A DNA stretch of 64,000 nt from Tuctoria greenei (taxonomy: Eukaryota; Streptophyta; Magnoliopsida; Poales; Poaceae): positions 253,299,097 to 253,363,096 of the forward strand of contig JAYESD010000001.1 in assembly GCA_036927565.1 (NCBI GenBank), written 5' to 3'. The notes beneath the pieces were generated by a model. The model made no database searches and was not told where the DNA came from. It worked only from the letters and a program-made list of their open reading frames with translations. Shown in pieces: positions 10,311-22,503 of the stretch; the first letter of the stretch is position 1; each line of letters begins with the position of its first letter. The position numbers and the translations under genes were made by a program.

Positions 10311-11575
10311 TCAAAAATTGAATTTTCTGCTGGAAGCTGTGAGAAGGATTTAGCTAGTGCTATTGTTAAAACTAATATATCGACCACATCTCAAAACAGT
10401 TTTGCGAGTGCTATTGCATTAAAAATGAAGCTGCAAATGGTGTCTCAGATGTGTTTGTGAAAAAAAAGGTTCTCAAGATGATTCTACTGCTGCTAGTACT
10501 GATACATCTTTGTTAACACCTAGACAACATATTGAGGTTTCTAATAAACCAATGACTGATGATTCTGATCATGCTTTAAATGGTTTATCATTGATGTCTC
10601 AAGAAGTACAAGGTGATTGCACCATTGCTAATTTGAAGGGACAACGCTGTTCTATTTTCCAATCAGAATGAAAAATAAAAGAAAAGGCATGCAAGTTAAT
10701 TATTGATGGTGGAAGTTTCATTAATATGTTATTTGTTCGGATGTGGAACATGCATTGTCTTTGTCAACATGGAGGCTGCCTACTCCACGTTATATGCAGT
10801 GGATGAATCAAAAGTGGTACACTGAGAATCACTCATAAAGCAAGAGTAAAATTTGCAGTGGGCAACCATATTGATAGTGTAGACTGCGATATGGCACCGA
10901 TGAGTGCATGCCATTGGGTGTTGGGGAGGCCATGGCAGTTCGATCGTGATGCAACGCATGGGGGCTGTTCCAATAATTATTCATTCATGCATAAAGGTAT
11001 ATCTCATGTGCTGAAGCCGAGGAAGGAAAGTGCTATCAATGCAACAGAGTTTCCTGCTGTTTCAAAAAGAGAAAAGGGCACCCAAAGACACCCCAAAGCA
11101 GAGGATGGCAGTGCTCCAAGGGGAGAAGAATGATGTAGTTATTCTAGTTCGTTTGCATGCTGCCAGTGGTTCAAGAGATGTTACAATGCTTGAGGTTGAT
11201 AACTATGAAACAAGTTCCAGTGATCAAAATACTTCATTGAAGATTGGCTCTATGCCCATTAGTTTGAAGGAGAAGAAGAAATATATTTCATATGAACTTA
11301 TGCTTGCAAAGTATACTTTTATAGGAGCTGAATTCAAAGCCAAATACATTAATACAGTTGCTGCAAATATGAGAAAATTAATTGATGCACCCGCAAAGCC
11401 AAGAGGCGGCTTGGATCCAAGGGGGGAAGTTTGATGAGGCTGTTGCCCTTTCAGATAACTATTTGAGTCTTGTTAAATGTTCATCCAATAATTCAAGCAA
11501 GATTATTCAGATTGGTCCTTTTTCTTTTGATCTGATTGGCGTGGCTGGATCAATAGTTGTTGATGCTTTGCCGTG
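10311..11575 (+). pseudogene. Ty3/gypsy protease-region remnant
   Basis: The retropepsin core is visible as KLIIDGGSF near 10690-10720, where the catalytic motif is D-G-G. The conserved C-terminal LGRPWQFDRDATH motif lies at about 10917-10960, followed by NNYSFMHKGISHVLKP. This pairing is typical of plant gypsy polyproteins. The CXC expected just before the core is broken by TGA (SE-stop-KIKEKA), and frames shift between core and tail. After the protease comes a 134-codon frame (11030-11434) with no domain I recognise, then a frame reading DNYLSLVKCSSNNSSK. Reverse transcriptase, RNase H and integrase are absent. The remnant leads straight into the LTR-like junction block, consistent with internal deletion of pol. 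Confidence 0.7.
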
Positions 11576-12700
11576 ACAATCTGTGCAAGGAATAGAAGCA
11601 TTGAGTAAGGAACACAAAACAATATTTATATGCTAGTATTAAGCTTCTCGAGATACCCAGAAGCCCAACGTGGGGATATATGCAATCAGTTATGCTTCTT
11701 TAAGTTGAGAATGTAAGCAGGAGTATTAGCAACCTTGCCGTATTATTTTATGATTTGCAAGAGTCTTAGTCATATATGTGAGTGTTAGTCATTGGTATCT
11801 GCGTGTTCCAGGATGAATCAGTTTTGTTATAGTCAAGGTCCGTATTGTGATCCAGGTCAATTTGTTTAACTAGTGGAGTCAATTGGTTTCTGTTTTGGAC
11901 TCTAACGTGTGATGGGTGCCGGTGTGCACCAGGGTGAACAAGAGTCCAAGTCGTATGGGTATTGGAGTCTATCTATGAGCTCATATAAAAGGCTAGGGAC
12001 GTGGTCCCTTGTAAAGAAGGATCAGATATTATATTTTATCGTCTGCTTGCTGCGTAGGAATTTCCAATCTGCTATGGAGAGGAGGTGAAGGCGATCTTCT
12101 CCTCTGATGATCTTATTGTGCAGCCTTCCTTAGGGATTGGGAATGAATGTGATCAGATTATTTGATCTGAGTACGTCCTTGATTTCTTCGTAGATCCATC
12201 CTTCTGTTCGTGTTGCTTTTGCTGCGGCTGGAAGTATATTATCAGCTTGTTACGTGAAGAATTCTGTTTCTGGGTGCTTTACCCTAGTGCATGATTTTTG
12301 CCAAGAGAAAGATCTGCTTAGCTATTGAGAGGATCTGATTGGACGGTGGGGTTTTATCTTTATTCTTTTCATGTACTGTGTATGCTCCAGACAAGAGATC
12401 CCAATCTGCTACTTGGCTGGAAAATTCTTTCCCTACTGACTCGGTCTACTAATCAGTCAGGTTCTTTTGTGGATCTTGATCAAGCAACTGCTTGAAGGGG
12501 TGATCTGGGTGTTTGCTGTACTTTCTCTTGTCCTGTTCGTGGTTAAAATCAGCACCAAGGGTGGGAGCTTTGTTGTTTTTGGTTTGCATCTCCAGTAAGC
12601 CAGCTTCATGTATCAATTTTAAAGTTGTTTTCGATATATTAATTCTTGGATTGTCTAGTACCGTGAAAGATTGGGACAACATCACGGAGAAACGCTCGTG
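11576..12700 (+). mobile_element. Gypsy LTR-like junction between units A and B
   Basis: Complete version of the block that is cut at the window start. It runs from the protease remnant through GTCATTGGTATCTGCG, a CCAGGTCAATTTG stretch and the TATA-like box into the leader. The point at 11787-11789 (AGT) is the unfilled target of the CACTA found in unit C. Confidence 0.4.
11979..11992 (+). promoter_or_regulatory. TATA-like box in the unit-junction LTR-like block
   Basis: Unit B has CATATAAAAGGC here, a canonical plant TATA context, about 25-30 bases before a GTGGTCCC stretch that could hold a start site. Units A and A' have CATATAGAAGGC, which weakens the box. Unit C has CATATAAAATGC. Activity is not shown by sequence alone. 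Confidence 0.35.
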
Positions 12701-12702
12701 TT

Positions 12703-13312
12703 CATATCACTTCTGCTATATGAAATAAATGGGGACAGCTAATCTAGTTCAAATAGATGTCTGTCATTTATTTTTAAATGAGGTAGTACACGTGCATCAT
12801 AATACATTTAATTTTCAGTTGACTGAAATCAGTTTATTTTTAAATGAGGTAGTACACGTGCATCATAATACATTTAATTTTCAGTTGACTGAAATCTCTG
12901 ATTTCTTAAGTGAACATCGATAAACTATCTGGTTGGTATTGAACGGAGAACTAATGACCTTTAACCTTCATCCAATGTTCTCCTCTCTCTCTCTCTATCT
13001 CTCTCACTTAATTCTCTCACCCACGTTGATCATCCTACCCCCTTCCCCTGGTTGTTCTCAAGAAGTTCCCCACCGCCGCCAACTCCCACCTCACACTCCC
13101 CCACCTCCCACCATTCTCAGGCCGTTCTCGTCATGGGACCCATACCGCTCCCCCATCATATTTTTTATCTTTTCTACTATTACCGTTAAGACGACCTACT
13201 ACCTCTAGAGTTTCCTTCTATGGTCGGAGCCCGTGGTGCTCGTGCAAAAATCCCATCTTCTAAAACATCAGCGAGATTTGAACGTCAACATAAATCACCT
13301 TTGATTTAAATA
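12703..13312 (+). repeat. Block P in unit B, enlarged by a 66-base duplication
   Basis: Equivalent to the unit A block, with an in-frame local duplication and an extra CT-rich stretch. The 64-codon frame through it (12729-12923) repeats 22 residues exactly, a by-product of the DNA duplication. Confidence 0.5.
12767..12898 (+). repeat. Tandem duplication, 2 x 66 bases
   Basis: Each copy starts TTTATTTTTAAATGAGG and ends at GACTGAAATC plus two or three bases. The two copies are nearly identical, differing only at the join. Absent from A, C and A'; present in B'. Confidence 0.93.
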
Positions 13313-13325
13313 GACTGAAAACAGA

Positions 13326-14040
13326 CACTACATGAGAAAGGCTCATTCGAGATGTGTCCGCATGAGGAACGGAGACGCGCAAAAAGAGCATATGCGTCAT
13401 CGTGTCTCGCATTACAGAGGAATCGGAGACAAGCTATTGGGCGTGTCGCAATCAGTATACATGAGAGACAAGATTTAAGAGCCCTCGTCTCTTTTTTGTT
13501 AGAAATCTGAGTCAACCTTTAAAGAAGCCAGTCTCCTTTTTCTAAGAAATCCAAGACGAGCTTTAAGGCGGTCATATCCTTTATGTAAAATATCCGAGAC
13601 GGATTTTATGATAGTCCGTCGCAGATTAAAGACTAATTCGAGACGGTCTTTTAAAAAGTCCATCTCCTTTTGGCAAGAAGTCTGAGATGGTCTTTATGAA
13701 AGCCAGCCACAGATTTAATGAATAATCCGAGACGGCCTTCCAATAAGCTCGTCTCCTTTTTGTAATAACTGAGAGACGATCTCTAAGGACGACCGTCTCC
13801 TTTATGTAAAAAAAATCGAGACGGGCTTTATGACAGCCCGTCTCCTTTTTCTGAGACTAATCCGAGACGGTCTTCAATTCAGCCCATGTCCATTATTTAT
13901 GAAATCTGAGACATTCTTTATGTCAGCCCGTCTCCTTTTTGTGAGACTAATCCGAGAAGATCTTTAATTCAACCCATCTCTTTTATTTATGAAATCTGAG
14001 ATGGTCTTTATGGTAGCTCGTCGCGGATTTAACTGCAGGC
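13326..14040 (+). mobile_element. CACTA-type 5' end with hairpin repeats (unit B)
   Basis: Same opening CACTACATGAGAAA. Some repeat copies here are better preserved than in unit A: for example, GACGGGCTTTATGACAGCCC forms a clean inverted pair where A has lost it. Confidence 0.5.
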
Positions 14041-14127
14041 AGGGTCATTATAGCACTAAAAGGAGATACACTCTATTGGAAGCTCGTATCCTGTTAGGCG
14101 GCCCTCTATTTATCTTGGTTGCCGGCT

Positions 14128-15205
14128 TGTGACACCCAGTTCTGAAAAAAACAAACCATGTGAAGTGTATGTGTGCCCGGATGTTGCTTCATACATACAC
14201 ACCAACATCAAAAATGATACTTAGAATTCAACCTTGCCACAAATAATATAAATACCATGATTCTATTGCATCGGAAAATAAACTAGCGTAGGCGATTCCA
14301 ACTCCATAGGTAATCAATAGTAGTACGCAGCGTAGTGCTCCATGTTATCTTCCAAAATATCTCTTGTAGCTGAATTAATTGTAGGGACAGCAAAGTTGAG
14401 CACATGTCATACTCAACAAGTGTGGGAAAGTATGACACGTAGCTTAAATCAAGGATGGAAATAAATAGTTCATTGAAGAAAGCTCATTTTAGTTCACGAA
14501 CTTATCAAGGCAACCTACAATGTCTAGGTGTGTTTAAATCCTATCACAACCAAAGTAATTATCATATCACCTATCCAATATCCTCTTTTACCATCATAAT
14601 TCATTATTAACCAGCCAACAATTAATATCGAAACCATATGCTAATTTCATGCCTTCTCATAACCAACCATGTTCATATGACATAACCAAACCATTCCCAA
14701 AACCCAAGTCTATTTCTTATCATGTAGGTCATCCAGGTGCTCTTAACCGGGAGCACGGCCACCATGATAGTTTTACACAATGCAGAGATCGTACCACTTT
14801 ACCCACATGTTCGTGATTTCATCACCTTTCAGTGACAAAGAGCCTCTATGTTGCCTATTCACAGTTATGTTGGCGTGTGGCCAATGGATCACAAAATAGC
14901 CTTTTAAAAGGGACTACTAGTATGTACGGATCCACTAAAGTTCCACTAGCAGGCTTGAATCCCCATTTCCCACCCACGAGCCCCCTCGTGTGCCATGCAA
15001 TTCCCAGGGTAGCCCTAATCGACTCCCGTTCCCCATGCCATCCAATGGTCCATACAATATCAACAACACACCTAATTATTCAGCTACGTTGCACGCATAT
15101 TTGGCCTTCTGGTGGCACTGTTGTTCTGCCATATTCTCGTATGGACCGGTCCTTAGATCTAAGAGAGGAGATGTCCACGTCGATACTTGATCTTCATCAC
15201 TTCCG
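14128..15205 (+). mobile_element. LTR-like fragment starting TGTGACACCC (unit B)
   Basis: Carries about 12 more bases than unit A near 14290 (GATTCCAACTCC). Its plus-strand frame (14832-15209) is slightly longer than in A but still unrecognised. Confidence 0.4.
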
Positions 15206-16221
15206 ATAACCACATCGCTCGTGCCAAGTTCTTTAAGTGTGGAGATAAAACTATTTACACATTGGCGACCTGTAAAGCCCTTTTTATTCTTGTTGTTGTC
15301 TGCATAGGAGGACTTGAACTTTGTTTGCTTCTCATCACGGGAAGTAGGACCTAAAAGATTAGAGAAATCTATATGAAAATGTCATGTCTTACCACATTTG
15401 AAGCATCGTTGATAAACACTACTTCCTCTTCTTCGAGTTCTCACATTTTGCAATGATTTTGAGAATCGAGTAGAAAGAAGTGCTAGCTCCTCCTCTGGAA
15501 ACTCCTCAATCTGTTCAAGGGTTAGAGAGGACAACAAAGCAAGTGTACCACATAATGAAGATTGGCTAGAGCTAGGCATGTGATGTTGAGAAACAAATGC
15601 AAGAGACTTTTTGGGGTTCTTACATGAGATTATGTCAATTTCATGTGTTTTTAACTTGGAATATAGCACATATAATGTAAGTGTACTCATGATAGTGGAC
15701 TCACGAATAGATGTAACATTCATCTCCGAAATTAACATGTCTAATGCACTTAGTAATTGCCTAGCATTTTCAGCATCTAAAAAATTAACGTTGACACTAC
15801 GCAAAATGCTGAGAATTTTGTTAAAGCGAGAAAAGAGCTCATCGATTGACTCACCGGGTTGCATCACAACGCGCATGTATTCTTTCTTGAACATGTCTTA
15901 TCTCACCTCCTTGATAGTGTTGGATCCTTCATGATAATCACATAGAGCTTTCCAAATATCGTATGAAGATCAGAGGTGTGCAACTCGATCGAATTTACTT
16001 TGAGTCAATCCTTGTATGATCAAGTTCTGCGCCTTGTTGTTATTGTCGACATCTCTCATGTTCGTAGCGGTGAATTGATCGTTTGGCGGCACGTTGTAAG
16101 GCTTGTACACCTTTTCCAATATTTTGAAGCCTTGCGCCTGGATGAAAGCCTCCATATGCACCTTCCCAACTGGAAAATCAATGCTTCTAAACACACAAGA
16201 TTTTGTAGAGTATTTCTCCAT
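15206..16221 (-). pseudogene. Copia Gag pseudogene with two nonsense codons (unit B)
   Basis: Begins MEKYSTKSCVFRSIDFPVGK at 16221. It stops after DRVAHL (CTC-TGA context) and again before DMFKKEYM, where a TAA replaces the Ser-Lys codons of unit A. Translation is open again from 15894 to the zinc knuckle at about 15385, including QNVRTRRRGSSVYQRC, the stretch unit A loses to its own stop. The knuckle TGA is shared. Confidence 0.85.
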
Positions 16222-16267
16222 GATGATTAGTCAAAACACGTGCAAATCACAAAGGATAGAGCGCCGT

Positions 16268-16280
16268 GGCTCTGATACCA
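16268..16280 (-). promoter_or_regulatory. Copia primer-binding site (unit B)
   Basis: Minus strand reads TGGTATCAGAGCC, the full consensus for initiator Met tRNA priming. The spacer to the LTR is AC instead of AT. Confidence 0.8.
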
Positions 16281-16282
16281 GT

Positions 16283-17325
16283 TGTAGGATTGAAGAGCAC
16301 TTGAAAAGCTACTAGAGTGGGTGAATGGTAGATGAAATTATTTTCAACGGAGGCAATGAAAACCCCACGACAGAAAATCAATCTGTTAAGAAACCATGTG
16401 TGCAACTAATCTAAACATGTTCAAATGTGAAAAAAGTAGTATATAATATAGAGAATAAAGTCACAAATACACGAAAACAAGAATCACAGAAAACCATAAA
16501 AAAGCTCAAGTTATGATCGAAAGATCGAACAAAGGTCAATCTATTATATCCGAGTAAAAACAGATCTACAACACTGCAGAGAAACTCGTGTACATTAGAA
16601 ACCACAAACCCAATGATGGTGAAATTTTCACAGATGATAGATAAACAAGTTGTGAATACAACCCAAAAATAATCACATCAATTGGATCTGTAAAACTCGA
16701 GTTATGATAAAAACACTTACACAATATAGTGTTTTGCAGAAACTCAACGAGAAAAACTTGTCTGAAATAAGTAGGATGAACAAGGCACAAAAGCTCCTCT
16801 AAAGTACAAATTTTACTGATCAAAACACAAGAGGAACAGCTCAAAGTCGTCTCTCCACGAGCTCTGGCCTTCCTTGCTTTTATAACCAGCCCTAGGGCCA
16901 AGCCAATCTATACTAGGACTCCAATCCTACTCAGTTTCAACTGAAACATTCCATAACTACTCAAGACTCTTCTATACGCAGATAGAAGGAATCTTAAGAC
17001 TTCCAAACATTTTAGAAACGTCCTAAACATTCCTAAAATAACTCAAGTTCATGACCCACACGAAATCTAACCAAAACAAACTCCATACTTTTCATAAACG
17101 AACCATAACTACCTTAGCCGCAGCCTGAGGCATAATCCAGCTAGTTGGACCTTTCCTACTAATTATTTACGTCCACTTCTCTTCATCACGCCTTGGAACC
17201 ATGTTGCCACGTCCATGCACTCCTTGCACACATGCAAACCAAATCTTTTGCTAATGTTAAAAAACACCAAACTATCCTTTCATTCCCAGTTTTCTATATC
17301 TAGATGTTGCCTAACAGCTTCAACA
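16283..17325 (-). mobile_element. Copia 5' LTR (unit B)
   Basis: Inner end CAATCCTACA. The proposed outer end reads TGTTGAAGCTG on the minus strand, one base from the version in A. A 111-codon minus frame (16566-16901) lies within U5/R sequence and has no recognisable domain. Confidence 0.6.
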
Positions 17326-17404
17326 TGGAAATCATGTTCTCTATTAAATCCTCAAACATATTCTAACATTGAACCTCGTGAAGAGATCATTATTTATGTG
17401 AATT

Positions 17405-17899
17405 TATAGTTTGAACTCTCTAATGTTTTTATCATTAGATAAGCTTTCATCATATTATTCATAACATTTGATCTATGTTATATATTGACGTGTTTGAGAA
17501 AGTAATGATGATAGAGGAAATTATTGGTGTTAGTATTCATTAGTAGATTTCTAACCATATGTATTGTCTCTTGGATACATCAGTTTTATTGTCTTCACAC
17601 TATAACCTTTTAGTATTCCCAAATGATACTTGCTTTCTCCCCCCCCCCCCCCCCCCCCCGCCCTGAGCTTACATTCAAGTTGTTTCAAAGTTATATTACA
17701 TGAAATATGGATTCCATATTTCTACATATATATTTATCATATATTTCTGCAACCACAATCAAATTTTTTACCTTATAAGTCATTTTCAGGAAATTTTCAC
17801 TTTGCCTAGGCATTTCAGATTCTTTAAAAAAAACTTTTTTGCTTACAAAATCCCGTTCCTTTTTATTTATGAAACTGTGTTCACGTGTTTGCCTGTTTC

Positions 17900-17936
<37 letters not shown>

Positions 17937-18122
17937 TGTTCTTGTTATGTAAAAAATGCTCATTTGTAATAGGAGCTGAAAGTGGCAAATGTTATAAGTC
18001 AGCTTCAGGTATTTTTCTATGTTCAACATTTTACCCTCTTCTTAATATCTAGTCATCCAACGATTGTTATGTTAAATAAACAATGTTTTAATACATCACT
18101 AATGTATGCACATGATGAACCA
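17405..18122 (+). repeat. Arm Q1 (unit B)
   Basis: C run of 21 at about 17639-17659 and a GT run near 17908-17935, shorter than in A. Contains a short A-run (CTTTAAAAAAAAC) that A lacks. Confidence 0.6.
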
Positions 18123-18295
18123 GATAACGCCCCCACCCACCCACACCCATGCTGCCTCAAGGCGCAGCTCCGAGGTGAGATTTATCCCCTACTACACAAC
18201 TAAATCTGCATTTTAATGATTTCCGAGCACTCTAGTACATCAAATCACTGATGGATTTTCAATCATCTTATTTTGTAAGTAATATTTTTCAATTA

Positions 18296-18823
18296 GCTGA
18301 AATCACATCTCATTTCAATCTGTTTAAATCAGAGGTGATTTATTTCGACAAACAAATCTCATTGATGTTTTAGAAGGTATGGTTTTTGCGCGAGCTCCAC
18401 GAGCTCCGACCATAGAAGGAGAATCTAGAAGTAGTAGGTCGGCTCGATAGTAGTAGCGGAAGAAATAACAAAGATGATAGGGGAGTGGTATGGATCCCAC
18501 AAAGAGACCAGCCAAAAAATGGTGGGAGGTGGGGGAGTTTGTAGTGGGAGGGGGCAACGCTAAAGAACTTGTTGAGAACGACCAGGGGAAGGGGGTAAGG
18601 TGACCAACGTGGGTGAGAGAATCAGGTGACATAGATAGAGAGAGAAGAAGGTCTGATGCAGGTTGAAGGTCATTAAGTATCTGTTCAATGCCAACTAGTT
18701 AGTTAGCAAACGTTCACAAATAAATCATAGATTTAAGTCAACTGAAACTGAAATGTATTATGACAAAACAACTATTTTGAACTAGATTTTCTGTCCTCAT
18801 TTATTTCATAACAAAGGAAGTAT
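18296..18823 (-). repeat. Inverted block P' (unit B)
   Basis: Nearly identical to the unit C version (33715-34240) and clearly different from A. This is one of the segments supporting B-C exchange. Confidence 0.5.
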
Positions 18824-19228
18824 TTATTATTAGGGGTGCTCATAGGACAGAATTTCCATTTCTTTGTTTCAGTTAGTGCGGGTGCCAAGGATGAATCGGG
18901 GCCAGGGTGGTGACAGGTTCCATGTTTTTTTGTTTTCTTTTGGTGATTCTGAATGTTTCGATGTTGTTACGGTAACTTCTTGCATGCTGCTTCGCGCGTG
19001 CTTTCTTGGTTGTAGTAATTTCCTACCGTTGTTGGAAGGTTGGTTTATAGGTAGAACGCATCAAGGCTGCTCAACTTTGATCATGGCATGTTGTTGTCCT
19101 TTCTAGTGCTGGCAGGTTAACTCATGATTTGCATGAAAGAGACATGTTGTAGCTCTCATCGTGGATCTGCATCGCTTTACGGGCCGCTAATAGTGCGACC
19201 TTAACAAAAGGGTTGGAATTTTTTCCCA
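18824..19228. other. Unassigned sequence with an 80-codon frame (unit B)
   Basis: The plus frame 18864-19106 reads MFQLVRVPRMNRGQGGDRFH at its start and follows a TTTGTTTCAG acceptor-like motif. It stays open in B' with two changes near the start. No domain is recognised, and the frame is broken in A, so a real gene is unlikely. Confidence 0.4.
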
Positions 19229-19231
19229 GGA

Positions 19232-20779
19232 CACTACAAGAAACTATCAATAGGGCGTCAGGGAAATTATAACCATTAGGGCCGTCGAACATAAATAGAC
19301 TAACACCGTCGGTTTAGTCCCCCCGACGGCAAAAAATGTATAACCGTCGGTCCTTTTGTGGCGGCCGACGGCCATAATAATATATGTCGGTTCCTCCAAA
19401 AATCTCGACGGCCGTACCTAAAGGCGTCGGCACCCCCTAAAAACAGCCTCTCCTGCCAAAACATTAAAACCGCCGGTTTGCAGTGTTGCGTGATGTTTAT
19501 AGACTATAGCTGTCCGCTTCAAATTGTAAGCTGACGGCTACATCTGTTGGCCTCTGATTCTCTCTCGTAACCTACAAATTTTCAATAATTTACACAATCC
19601 CTCTTTTTGATATTCCCACTACTTGCGAACTGCGAAACCTAACCGCACACTACTTAAACCACGCCACCGTAAGCTTGCCCACTTCTAGCCGCATACCACC
19701 AGCTGCCATCGCACACCACCAGAATGGAGAACCTCCTACGGGAGATTCTGCTTCCTTGGTCCTGTGGGAGATCCTGCTTCCTTGGTGGTAGAGACCTCCG
19801 CTTGCTTGGTCCTTTGCGACGACGACCACCTGCAGGAGATCCTTCTCTGTGTCGGCCTCCCCACTAGACTCCTCTAGGGCTCCCTCGTTTGCCATTACTG
19901 GTACTGCCATGCCTCCGACCCGGTCTTCCTCCACCGCTTCTAGGCACGCCACCCGCGTTGTACATCCTCTGAGTCTACCTCACCTCCGAGGCGCCTGCAC
20001 GTCTGCGGTTCATTTCAGTCCGCCCGCTGTTACCGGATCAGAGCTCAACACCGCTGCCACCCACCAGGCCGGCGCCTTCCTTGCCGATGCCTGAGGGGTC
20101 CTCTACAGCCTTCGTCCTTGACACCTGCGGTGGCCGCCTCCTCGTCTCAACATTCGACGACCGCTATGAGTCAAAGGAGCTTGTGTGCTCCCTTGCCGGT
20201 ATGGTGATTCCAAGCAGTGTGGATGGGTTGGCGTGGGTGAACTCTCCTCGTCCCCTTCGCCATCGGGTCAGGGCCGCGCAAGACGTCCGGTAAGCTTCGC
20301 ATTAAAAAATAAAAAAGTGTTGACGATCTCTCAATCCAATGACTGAGTAAGAATTAACAGTTAAAAAAATAAAAAAATGTTAGCAAGCTCCAGAGGAATC
20401 CAATGAACGAGCATGAGTTACTTGAAGTGCGGTTAAAGTAATGAAAATGTATTGGTTAACGGTGTCAGGTGAGATGGACAACCGATGGCTTTATGCCAAT
20501 AAAGCTGCCGGTGAGCCCCAGGGCCGACAGCTATTCAGAAATTAAATGTGTCAGTATTAGGCCGATGGTTATAAATATTAAATGTATCGGCATCTGAAAC
20601 CGACGGCTTTAATTAAGAGTTAAATGTGCCGGGACCGACAATTTTATGAGTTAAAAACGTCGAATCAAGAGCGTCGGCTTAAGCCGACGGTTCACCGATG
20701 GTTATAAAGTATGTACGTCAGCTATAGAAGGAAACCGACGGTTATAAGGCCATCGGCCTTTTACTCGTTTCTTTTAGTG
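19232..20779. mobile_element. Non-autonomous CACTA, GGA target duplication (unit B)
   Basis: The 5' end is CACTACAAGAA, but the 3' end is TTCTTTTAGTG, so one terminal base no longer pairs. GGA flanks both sides. A stretch present in A near 7400-7440 (GGTTTCTCCCACC...) is missing, which makes this copy about 40 bases shorter. Confidence 0.88.
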
Positions 20780-20855
20780 GGAACTTAGATTTCACTATTG
20801 TTACCCTTCTTTAGGAAGGATACAGTAGGACTTGGCAATCAGTGATTATTTGGCT

Positions 20856-20982
20856 GAGGTAGGAAACAACTTCTGAGTGGATTCTGGTGTTGATTTAGTT
20901 GTTGGAACTTTTATCTCACATTCCATTATTTTATTTATGAAATTGTGTGTGTTTGAGTGCATGCATGCTTGTGCGTGCGAGT

Positions 20983-21016
<34 letters not shown>

Positions 21017-21177
21017 GAGGTAGGAAACAACATCTGAGTGGATTCTGGTGTTGATTTAGTTGTTGGAACGTTTACCTCACATTCCATTATTTTATTTATG
21101 AAACTGTGTGTGTTGGAGTGCATGCATGCTTGTGCGTGCGAGTGTGTGTGTGTGTGTGTGTCTGTGATGTTCTTATT
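20856..21177 (+). repeat. Tandem duplication of about 161 bases ending in GT repeats
   Basis: GAGGTAGGAAACAAC recurs 161 bases later, and each copy runs through TTTATTTATGAAA into a GT tract. The GT tract sits at the join, which fits slippage or unequal exchange at the microsatellite. Present in B', absent from A and C. Confidence 0.92.
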
Positions 21178-21365
21178 ATCTAAAAATATGCTAATTTGCA
21201 TTATGAGATCAAACTGGCAAAGGTTATAAGTCAGCTACAGATATATTCCGATGTTCAGCATTTTACCATTTTCTTAGTATCTAGACGTCCAAAGATTGTT
21301 ATGTTAAAGAAACAATGTTTTAATACATCGCTAATGTTTGTACATGATAATAGAGTAACTACTTC
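21160..21365 (+). repeat. Arm Q2 core (unit B)
   Basis: Follows the second GT tract with GATGTTCTTATTATC and ends at the AATAGAGTAACTAC boundary seen in the other units. Confidence 0.55.
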
Positions 21366-21732
21366 AACGAATACACATATGAATATAATATACATACCAT
21401 CCATTTTACAACCTTCCGTCCATAATCATCACCGTTGTTGAAAACTTCATTGTGGGCAGCAGGGATGACTCTCATGAGTTCATTATGTATCCACTATTTT
21501 CTTTGTGGCATTCTGCATAACATTATTTGCAAGGTACAACAAAGATAACCTCTTCGTAGTAGAAGATGTGCGAAATTCAGATTTACATGTTTCAACAACT
21601 CCTCAGTTGTAACGACCATGAGAGATACACCACTTTGACAAATCTTTCCTTTTGTTAGGTATAACATTATATGAACAAGTATAATGACGCTTGTATGTTA
21701 TCCTTGTTTCATGAGGAAACTATCACACAACA

Positions 21733-22121
21733 AGAGCAGTTTAGAAAAATACCTGAAGCTGACTTATAACTTTTGCCACTTTGAGCTCCTAATACAAATG
21801 AGCATAGTTTTTACATATTAAGCACATCACACACACACACACACACGCACTGCGCGTACACACACACACAAACAAACAGAAACACACGCGCGCGCGCGCA
21901 CACACACACACAAGGTTTCATAAATAAAAAAATAGTGGAATCTGAGGTAAAAGTTCCAGCAACTTGAATGAGGTTGCAAGAATCCCGTAAGAATGCAATT
22001 TTTTAAGCAAAAAAGTTTTTTCTTTAGGAAGCTGAAATGCCTAAGCAAAGTGTAAATTTCCTAAATATGACTTATAAGATGAAAAAGGTATTTGATTGTG
22101 GTTGAAGTAATATATGATAAA
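21733..22121 (-). repeat. Inverted arm Q', left part, interrupted by the MULE (unit B)
   Basis: Contains long AC and CGCG tracts near 21829-21914. It ends in TATGATAAA, the left copy of the MULE target duplication. The arm resumes at 26970. Confidence 0.6.
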
Positions 22122-22503
22122 GAGTAAAATGCGCTGGCGGTAAACGAACTTGTAGGGGTGTGTCAAATAGGTCCACGAACTATTAAAACGTATTAAGAGA
22201 CCCCTAAACTAATTATGTGGTTTAGCAGCCGTCCATAGTACCGGTTGTGTGTCCACGTGGCAGACACGTCATCAGCGAAGGGACACGGTGGATTGGAAAC
22301 ATTTTGCAGTTAGGCCCCTATAGTTTTGAGATTTGACACGCAGATTTGTTTTCCTAGTACGTAACAGAGGCGCTAGTATCGGGGCGCAGAGGCCAGACCG
22401 GCAAGGGCAACGAGCGCCGCTTGGCCTCCACCGGAAGGGCGACGGCGCGGCTTGGCCTCGACGGGAGAGCGACGGGCGCCGCATTTGGCCATCGGGCACC
22501 GCA
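22122..22503 (+). repeat. MULE left terminal inverted repeat
   Basis: The outer 200 bases are AT-balanced and the inner part is GC-rich. Pairing with the right repeat continues to GGCACCGCA and then stops. It includes GTCCACGTGGCAGACACGTC, which holds a CACGTG E/G-box-like core that could act in the transposase promoter. Confidence 0.92.

Larger units (their letters stand above)
1..11930. repeat. Tandem unit A
   Basis: First copy of the 12-kb-class composite unit. The limits are set by recurrence of the AGGGTGAACA landmark and are arbitrary in phase. This unit lacks the MULE of unit B and the AGT-flanked CACTA of unit C, so it serves as the empty-site reference for both. Confidence 0.9.

Noticed and set aside
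17691..18029. Cys/Val- or His/Thr-repeat proteins over GT/AC tracts
   Set aside because: Direct translations of dinucleotide repeats; the same holds at 20935-21201, 21827-22048, 33111-33446, 46450-46647 and 61643-61831.
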